Positions 6,939 through 15,719 of a DNA stretch of 15,719 nucleotides are shown here, one piece after another (positions within the stretch are counted from its first letter, which is position 1; each line of letters opens with the position of its first letter). The notes beneath the pieces were generated by a model that made no database searches, was not told the origin of the DNA, and worked only from the letters and a program-made list of their open reading frames with translations. The position numbers were made by a program, and so were the translations under genes. The DNA comes from WS-7 sp036505295 (GTDB lineage: Bacteria; Eisenbacteria; RBG-16-71-46; SZUA-252), in assembly GCA_036505295.1 (NCBI GenBank), contig DASXTQ010000109.1, positions 1-15,719 on the forward strand, in the 5' to 3' direction.

Positions 6939-7999
6939 CTACTCCTCGGGCTCCGGTGGCGGCTCTTGTACGGGCGCAGGAACGGGCGCCGTCCCCTCGA
7001 GCCGGAAGTCGATATGCTCGTACGGCTCCTCGGCGCGGGCATCCAGGACTCCGTCGCGGCGGGTCTCACCCGCGGGCGCTCCGGCGGCACCGGGCATGCG
7101 AAGCGCTCGCAACCGGTATCGCCCGGGCGGCACGCGCAAGAGATAGTCCCCGGGGCCCACCCGCTCCACGAAACGGACGAACGTCGTGTCCGAATCAGCG
7201 CGGGCCTCGACCCGGAACCGGGCGGTCGAATCGGGAGAGCTGATCCTTCCCGTCAGGATCGCGGGCGCGCGCGGATCGACCGCGACCAGATTGATACTAT
7301 CGGCGACCGGCCGCTCCCGTGTCAATCGGATCGCGGTCGGATAGCTTGCGGCGATATCCGTCAGCGAATCGAACGCGCCGTTTCGGTTGATATCATAGAC
7401 GGCGTGGATCGTGAATCCGCGGCCGAGCGGGAGCCCGGTCAAGGCATAGGCGGCGGACGTGTCGGTCTCCGTCGCGTAGGACGGCAGGGCGTTCCCGAAA
7501 TCGGGGATCAGCCCGAGCGAATCCGGATAGGCCCAGATCGGCACACCCTTCGTCGGGAGCGTCTTGGCCCGGACCACGCCCCGAATGCGCCCGGGAGCGA
7601 GGGAATCGCCCGTCGAGAATCGGATCGTGACCGGCGAGCCGAGCGGCACGCCGTGCGTGTCCTTGGCCCCGGCGCTCAAGAACGCCTGATAGGTCGTGCT
7701 CGCCTGCAGCGGCGCTTCCCAAGAGACGCGAAACAGCCGTCCGCTCCAGTGATACGAAGGCGCGCCGGGGGGCGGGTAGATCTTGAACCCATCCCGCACG
7801 CTGACGCGGTCCATGGACTCGGAGAAGAGGACCTGGATCTCCGCCTGGGGTGAAACGCGCGTCGTGCTGTCCGCCGGGGTCGTGAGCAGGACCCTTGGAG
7901 GCACCGTGTCGATCGGACCCCCGGACGGGAAGTCCGGTTTCGCGCAGCCGCCGAGAAGCGCGGCCGCGGCGAGCGCCACGGCGAAGGCCGCGCGTCGCG

Positions 8000-8003
<4 letters not shown>
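6939..8003 (-). CDS. Ig-like (SbsA/Big_5-type) domain lipoprotein
   Basis: Predicted outer-envelope lipoprotein of unknown function, 354 aa. A short signal peptide (RR at 3-4, then a hydrophobic Ala/Leu run) ends in the lipobox LLGGC with Cys20 as the lipidated residue. The mature protein starts AKPDFPSGGPIDTVPPRV, a pattern I associate with FCB lipoproteins carrying an N-terminal SbsA Ig-like domain (here ~34-130: TTPADSTTRVSPQAEIQVLFSE, then FRVSWEAPLQASTTYQAFL). From ~137 a second beta-rich region resembles carboxypeptidase-regulatory-like/prealbumin folds (GRIRGVV, YDINRNGAFD at 203-212 with Asp/Asn-rich spacing reminiscent of a calcium loop). A third such region follows at ~240-335 (PPGRYRLRALR). 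The tail is Pro/Glu-rich. The GTG start overlaps the argF stop as GTGA; the stop is 2 nt from dapA. No enzymatic motif is visible; a structural, adhesive or surface-sensing role would be a guess. Confidence 0.85.
6942..6947 (-). promoter_or_regulatory. Ribosome binding site of dapA inside the lipoprotein 3' end
   Basis: GAGGAG, 5 nt from the dapA ATG, is formed by the last two Glu codons of the upstream lipoprotein gene; its TAG stop (6941-6939) lies between this site and the ATG. Ribosomes finishing the lipoprotein therefore cover the dapA start, which indicates coupling. Confidence 0.75.
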
Positions 8004-9046
<1,043 letters not shown>

Positions 9047-9049
9047 AGG

Positions 9050-9055
9050 CTCCTC
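9050..9055 (-). promoter_or_regulatory. Ribosome binding site of argF
   Basis: GAGGAG, 3 nt before the ATG at 9046. The spacing is short, but it is the only clear ribosome site in the 36-nt xerC-argF gap. I see no convincing promoter in this gap. Confidence 0.55.
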
Positions 9056-9082
9056 GGTAGGGTTCGCGTCACAGGACCCGGC

Positions 9083-10003
9083 TCACGCGCGCGGATGCGC
9101 GCGGGCGTAGGCCGCTTTGAGACGTCGCCGGGTCACGTGGGTATAGATTTGAGTGGTCCCGAGATTTTGGTGGCCCAGAAGCTCCTGGACCGCGCGCAGG
9201 TTCGCCCCCCTGTCGAGGAGGTGGGTCGCGAAGCTGTGACGCAACGCGTGCGGATGGCTGGCAGCGTTGGGACCGAGCGCTCCCAGAAACGCATGGATGT
9301 CCCGCTCGAGCGTACGCGGTGAGATCGCTGCCCCGCGGCGCCCTGGAATCAGATGGAGCGCGGGTGCGGGCTTGACGCCCAGCGCGGTCCAGTACCGCGC
9401 GAGCGTGTCGGCGGCCCGTGCTCCGACGGGAACGACCCGTTCCTTGCCTCCCTTCCCCAGCACGCGCGCGAGGCGCCGCCGGGGATCGAAGCGGCTCCAC
9501 GTGAGCCCGGTCAGTTCGCTCAGGCGGAGCCCGGAACCGTACAGCCACTCCGCCGCGACCAGCGCCCGGAGCGCCCGGGTGTCGCCATCTTGGACCGAGG
9601 CCGCCGCACGATCCATGAGCTCGTTCAAGGGCAGCTCGGAGATCGCCGCCGGGAGAGGCTGCGGCGTGCTCACCCGCGGGAGCGCGCCGCGCAGGGCGGC
9701 GGTCGTTTTTCCTCGGCGCTCCAGATAGCGAAGAAACGAGCGGAGCGCGGCGAGTGCGCGGCCGAGCGTGCGTGCCGAGATGGGGCGGTTCTTGCGGCGT
9801 GCCTTCTCGAGCGAGCGCGCGGCCGCAAACGCGGCAAGGAGCTCGGGGGTCAGGTCCTCCGGAACCCTCGCCTCGCGCCGAAGCCGCGCCCGCGCGAACC
9901 CGGCGAATCGCGTCAGATCGTCGCGGTACGCGCGGAGGGTGCCCGGCGCGGCGCGCCGCTGCTCGCGCAGGTACTGCAGGAAATCAGCGATCCAGCGTTC
10001 CAC
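9083..10003 (-). CDS. xerC: Tyrosine recombinase XerC
   Basis: Site-specific recombinase of the XerCD/dif dimer-resolution system, 306 aa, complete. The N-terminal SAM-like domain spans ~1-105 (WIADFLQYL, TLRAYRDDLTRF). The catalytic domain has all six expected residues: R160 (GSGLRLSEL), K184 (VLGKGGKERVVPVG), H252 and R255 (HALRHSFATHLLDRG), H278 (LLGHQNLGTTQIYTHV) and nucleophile Y287. The GTG start lies within the topA 3' end (20-nt overlap), with a GAGG 6 nt upstream as a modest ribosome site. The position directly after topA is the classical one for xerC (topA-trmFO-xerC-hslVU in many bacteria), which supports XerC rather than XerD. A second, divergent Xer-type gene is at the left edge of the window and is the likely partner. 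Confidence 0.93.
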   Translation of the reverse strand: MERWIADFLQYLREQRRAAPGTLRAYRDDLTRFAGFARARLRREARVPEDLTPELLAAFAAARSLEKARRKNRPISARTLGRALAALRSFLRYLERRGKTTAALRGALPRVSTPQPLPAAISELPLNELMDRAAASVQDGDTRALRALVAAEWLYGSGLRLSELTGLTWSRFDPRRRLARVLGKGGKERVVPVGARAADTLARYWTALGVKPAPALHLIPGRRGAAISPRTLERDIHAFLGALGPNAASHPHALRHSFATHLLDRGANLRAVQELLGHQNLGTTQIYTHVTRRRLKAAYARAHPRA

Positions 10004-12347
10004 TCGCGGCCTCGGAAGCTTCGGCGTCGACGCGCGTCTTGCACTTCGGGCACTGGAGGTAGTCGCCTTTCGTCTTGGTGTGCTTCTGGACGAGGAGCGG
10101 ATACGCGCATGAGGGGCATGCCTGCTGGATGGGCCGATCCCAGATACCGAAGGTGCAGCTCGGATACCGGCTGCAGCCGAAGAACGCCTTTCCCCTCCGC
10201 GTCCGGCGCTCGACCAGCTCGCCCACGCTGCAGTCGGGGCAAGGAACGCCGAGCCCGAGCGGGCGCGTCCCCTTGCAGTCCGGGTAGCGGGAGCAGGCGA
10301 GGAATTTGCCGAACCGGCCGGACCGGATTCGCATCGGGCTTCCGCACGTGGGGCACGGCTGCGTCGGCGCCTCCGCGCCTTCCGCCTCCTCCTCGACCGG
10401 CATGGTGGTCTTGCACTCGGGATAACGCGGGCAGGCGAGGAAAGGCCCGTTCCGCCCGTAACGCTTCACCATCTTGGATCCGCACTTGGGACACTCACGG
10501 TCGGATTCCTCCGCCAGGGAGGCTTTGAGGCTCTCGCGTTGCGACTCGGCGGCGGTGAGGTCCTTCTGGAAGGGCGCATAGAAATCGGCGACCACATGGT
10601 CCCAGGCATCCTTCCCCGTCTCCACCCGATCCAGCTCCCGCTCCAGCCGTGCCGTGAATTCCACTTCGAATACGTCGCCGAACATCCGGGACAGAAGCTT
10701 CCACACGGTCATGCCCAGCTCGGTCGGCGTCAGCTTCCCTCGGTCGCGGAGCACATAATCGCGGGTCAGGATCGTGCCCACGATCGTGGCATAGGTGCTC
10801 GGGCGCCCGATGCCCTTTTCCTCGAGCGTCTTCACGATGCTCGCCTCGGTGTAGCGCGGCGGCGGCTCGGTGAAATGCTGCTCGGGATGGATGCCGAGTT
10901 GTCTCAGGATTTCCCCTTCCTTGAGCGGCGGGAGCTTGGAAGCCTCCGGGCCGGCTTCCTCGATCAGGGTGGCGTGATACGCGCGCGTGAAGCCGTCGAA
11001 CTTGACGCGGCTCCCCGACGCGCGAAGGAGGTAGTCCCCCGCCATGATGTCGGCCGTGGTCGTGAGCACGAGCGCGGGGTTCATCTGCGACGCGACGAAG
11101 CGCTGCCAGATGAGCTCGTAGAGCCGATACTGGTCGGACTCCAGATGGCGCTTCATGGACGTGGGCGTTCGGGCAACGGCAGTCGGGCGCACCGCCTCGT
11201 GCGCATCCTGAGAGGTCTCCCGCGACCGGAAATGCCGCGGTTCGGCCGGCAGGTATTCCGCGCCGAACGTCGTCTGGATGAAATCGCGAACCTCGGCCAG
11301 GGCATCGGGCGCCGTCCGGGTCGAGTCCGTGCGCATGTAGGTGATGAGCCCGGTCGGTCCCTCGGTCCCGGCGTCCACGCCTTCATAGAGCTGCTGCGCG
11401 ATCACCATCGTCTTCTGCGCGCTGAAGCGGAGCCTCTGAAAGGATTCCTGCTGCATCGTGCTTGTAATGAAGGGAGGAAGCGGATTTCGCCTCTTCTCCT
11501 GGGTGCGGACACCGGTGACACGGAACGATTGCTTCCCCAGCTCCTCGGCCGCGGCTTTCGCCTGGGCTTCGTTCTCGAGCGAGATCTTTTCGCCCGACTT
11601 TTTCTGAACCCGGGCGCGGAAGCGCTCGTCGTTCGGCGTCGCGAGATCGGCGTCGAGGGTCCAATACTCACGCGGCACGAAGGCGCGGACCTCCTCCTCG
11701 CGCTCGCAGATCAATCTCAGCGCCACCGATTGGACCCGTCCGGCGGAGAGTCCGTAGCGGACCGTTTTCCAGAGGAAGGGGCTCACCTGGTATCCGACCA
11801 GGCGGTCCAGAACGCGCCGGGCCTGCTGCGCGTGCACCTTGTTCATGTCGATCGAACGGGGAGTCTCGAGCGCCTCCATGATCCCGCGCTTCGTGATCTC
11901 GTAGAACGCTAGCCTGCGTATTCTCCCGTCCGATCCGTTTCCGAGCGTCTCGGCCAAATGCCAGGCGATTGCTTCCCCTTCCCGGTCGGGGTCGGGGGCG
12001 AGGTAGATCGTGGCCGCCAGCCGGGCGCTCTGCTTCAGGTCCTTGAGTATTTTCGCCTTCCCCTTGATGAGGATGTAGGAAGGCTGAAAGCCGTTCTCGA
12101 TATCTACGCCGAGCTTGCTCTTGGGCAGGTCGCGCACGTGGCCGTTCGAGGCTCGAACCTCGAACCCGGGTCCGAGATACTTCCCGATCGTCCTCGCCTT
12201 GGCGGGCGACTCGACGATCACGAGGTTCTTACTACCCCTCCGCTTGTCACCGCCAGCGCCCGCCTTGGCGGCCGGGGCGGCCGCCGCCGCCCGGTCTCGT
12301 TTCGCGGGCCTCGTCTTGGCCTTCGGCTTTGCCTTGCGCGTCGTCAC
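9984..12347 (-). CDS. topA: DNA topoisomerase I (type IA) with four zinc ribbons
   Basis: Relaxes negative supercoils by single-strand passage. With the GTG at 12347 it has 787 aa. The first ~38 residues are Lys/Arg/Ala-rich and probably disordered. The Toprim domain opens with NLVIVESPAKARTIGKYLG (41-59) and includes PDPDREGEAIAWHL (119-132). The nucleophile is Y337 in GLITYMRTDSTR. HEAVRPT (383-389) and EKGIGRPSTYATI (510-522) are also typical. Four C4 zinc ribbons follow at ~619-645, 665-691, 703-731 and 744-769 (CPKC...CPRYPEC type). The frame is also open to an ATG at 12401, but those 18 codons lie wholly within smg and have no ribosome site; the GTG begins 1 nt after the smg stop, so I prefer it. 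The 3' end overlaps xerC by 20 nt. Confidence 0.96.
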   Translation of the reverse strand: MTTRKAKPKAKTRPAKRDRAAAAAPAAKAGAGGDKRRGSKNLVIVESPAKARTIGKYLGPGFEVRASNGHVRDLPKSKLGVDIENGFQPSYILIKGKAKILKDLKQSARLAATIYLAPDPDREGEAIAWHLAETLGNGSDGRIRRLAFYEITKRGIMEALETPRSIDMNKVHAQQARRVLDRLVGYQVSPFLWKTVRYGLSAGRVQSVALRLICEREEEVRAFVPREYWTLDADLATPNDERFRARVQKKSGEKISLENEAQAKAAAEELGKQSFRVTGVRTQEKRRNPLPPFITSTMQQESFQRLRFSAQKTMVIAQQLYEGVDAGTEGPTGLITYMRTDSTRTAPDALAEVRDFIQTTFGAEYLPAEPRHFRSRETSQDAHEAVRPTAVARTPTSMKRHLESDQYRLYELIWQRFVASQMNPALVLTTTADIMAGDYLLRASGSRVKFDGFTRAYHATLIEEAGPEASKLPPLKEGEILRQLGIHPEQHFTEPPPRYTEASIVKTLEEKGIGRPSTYATIVGTILTRDYVLRDRGKLTPTELGMTVWKLLSRMFGDVFEVEFTARLERELDRVETGKDAWDHVVADFYAPFQKDLTAAESQRESLKASLAEESDRECPKCGSKMVKRYGRNGPFLACPRYPECKTTMPVEEEAEGAEAPTQPCPTCGSPMRIRSGRFGKFLACSRYPDCKGTRPLGLGVPCPDCSVGELVERRTRRGKAFFGCSRYPSCTFGIWDRPIQQACPSCAYPLLVQKHTKTKGDYLQCPKCKTRVDAEASEAASGTLDR

Positions 12348-12348
12348 G

Positions 12349-12819
12349 CTAGTGGGCGGTCGGAGGGGAGCTGGGATCGAACTGGAATCCATGCTCTTCA
12401 TCGAACCAGTGGATCAGGACTTCCGTCGCGAGCTCCTCCGCCCTGGCTTCGCTGTCCAGCGCGGGACCCTCCTCGCGAGCCCGGGCCATGATCTCTTCGA
12501 ACTGCTCGGGCGTCACCCGGCCCGATTCGCTCAGCCGGAAGAAATACGTGTAGGCGGGGGAGGAGAGCAGCGCCCGCTCCGGTCCGGTCGGCACGCGAAC
12601 GTTCTTGCGCGGAAGTTTTGCTTCGCCTGGATAGTCCTCGCGTGAGTAAGGCTCCAGCGCGCGAAAGATCATCTCGAACGCTTGGTTTACAACGTCGGCG
12701 TCGTGACGCCCCGAGTCCAGGACCTGCGTGAGCTCCAGCAGAGCGTCTTCGTTCCCGTCCACGTAAGCCTTCAACTGCTCCACGATGAGGAACATGATTT
12801 CCCGAACGTTGTCATCCAT
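12349..12819 (-). CDS. smg: Smg/DUF494 family protein
   Basis: Small, acidic, apparently all-alpha soluble protein of 156 aa (E. coli Smg is 157 aa); function not established. The N-terminal helix pair MDDNVREIMFLIVEQLKAYV is followed by an acidic middle. The best family match is the C-terminal half: VRVPTGPERALLSSPAYTYF, a TPEQFEEIMARA segment and LDSEARAEELATEVLIHWF, which follows the DUF494 pattern (E-rich, TPE..E..I.RA..L). The annotated ATG at 12819 is preceded by AAGGAGG with 6-nt spacing; the ATG two codons upstream (12825) directly abuts that site and is unlikely to be used. Its location directly before topA is the usual place for smg (dprA-smg-topA in many bacteria), although dprA is absent here. 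Identification rests on weak sequence similarity plus context. Confidence 0.72.
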   Translation of the reverse strand: MDDNVREIMFLIVEQLKAYVDGNEDALLELTQVLDSGRHDADVVNQAFEMIFRALEPYSREDYPGEAKLPRKNVRVPTGPERALLSSPAYTYFFRLSESGRVTPEQFEEIMARAREEGPALDSEARAEELATEVLIHWFDEEHGFQFDPSSPPTAH

Positions 12820-12825
12820 GGGCAT

Positions 12826-12832
12826 CCTCCTT
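12826..12832 (-). promoter_or_regulatory. Ribosome binding site that decides the smg start
   Basis: AAGGAGG is a near-perfect anti-16S match lying 2 nt after the secA stop and 6 nt before ATG 12819. It touches ATG 12825 with no spacer, so the downstream ATG is the functional start. Confidence 0.8.
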
Positions 12833-12834
12833 GG

Positions 12835-15719
<2,885 letters not shown>

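Noticed and set aside
5632..7146. Plus-strand open frame of 504 codons opposite dapB and dapA
   Set aside because: Low-complexity Arg-rich shadow of well-supported genes on the other strand; no ribosome site or recognisable motif.
9047..9082. Promoter, operator or terminator in the xerC-argF gap
   Set aside because: Only a weak 4-bp GGGT/ACCC inverted pair and no -35/-10 pair; just the argF ribosome site is supported.
10539..11912. Plus-strand open frame of 457 codons opposite topA
   Set aside because: Mirror of topA coding constraint; no independent evidence.
12820..12825. ATG 12825 as the smg start
   Set aside because: It abuts the AAGGAGG ribosome site with zero spacing; the ATG two codons later has ideal spacing.

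Overview
The window is a dense run of bacterial housekeeping genes. It is GC-rich (roughly two thirds G+C by eye), almost all on the minus strand, with 4-nt ATGA/GTGA overlaps at many junctions and no gene-free stretch longer than about 110 nt. I see no rRNA, tRNA, CRISPR array, insertion sequence or phage gene. Two protein features point to the Fibrobacterota-Chlorobiota-Bacteroidota (FCB) group. SecA carries the long extra segment after the DEAD-box region that I associate with FCB SecAs, and the lipoprotein at 6939-8003 begins with a lipobox followed by a PSGGPxDTxPP-type motif and an Ig-like domain. With this GC content, an uncultured high-GC FCB lineage such as Eisenbacteria or Gemmatimonadota is the best guess. 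That placement is inference.

Layout on the minus strand, right to left in the direction of transcription. Operon A: secA (5' end cut by the window edge) - smg (DUF494) - topA - xerC - argF - lipoprotein - dapA - dapB - proS. The gaps are 15, 1, -20, 36, -4, 2, 7 and 20 nt, so this looks like one transcription unit of nine genes covering protein export, DNA topology, chromosome-dimer resolution, arginine and lysine/diaminopimelate synthesis, and prolyl-tRNA charging. Operon B: uvrC - ogt - xerD (3' end cut by the left edge), joined by two 4-nt overlaps, combining nucleotide-excision repair, alkylation repair and site-specific recombination.

The only plus-strand gene is rpsT (ribosomal protein S20), between the two operons. 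Its 5' side faces uvrC across a 110-nt divergent promoter region (3208-3317). Its 3' end overlaps the 3' end of proS tail-to-tail by 26 nt, so no spacer is left for a conventional terminator pair.

I did not find a wholly new system. The most unusual signals are: a DapA in which two of the three proton-relay residues are replaced and three cysteines cluster at the active site; a four-cysteine insertion in the SecA motor; a 43-residue arginine/lysine-rich tail on ornithine carbamoyltransferase; an envelope lipoprotein translationally locked between argF and dapA; the rpsT/proS convergent overlap; and a uvrC promoter placed so that the mRNA would be leaderless.
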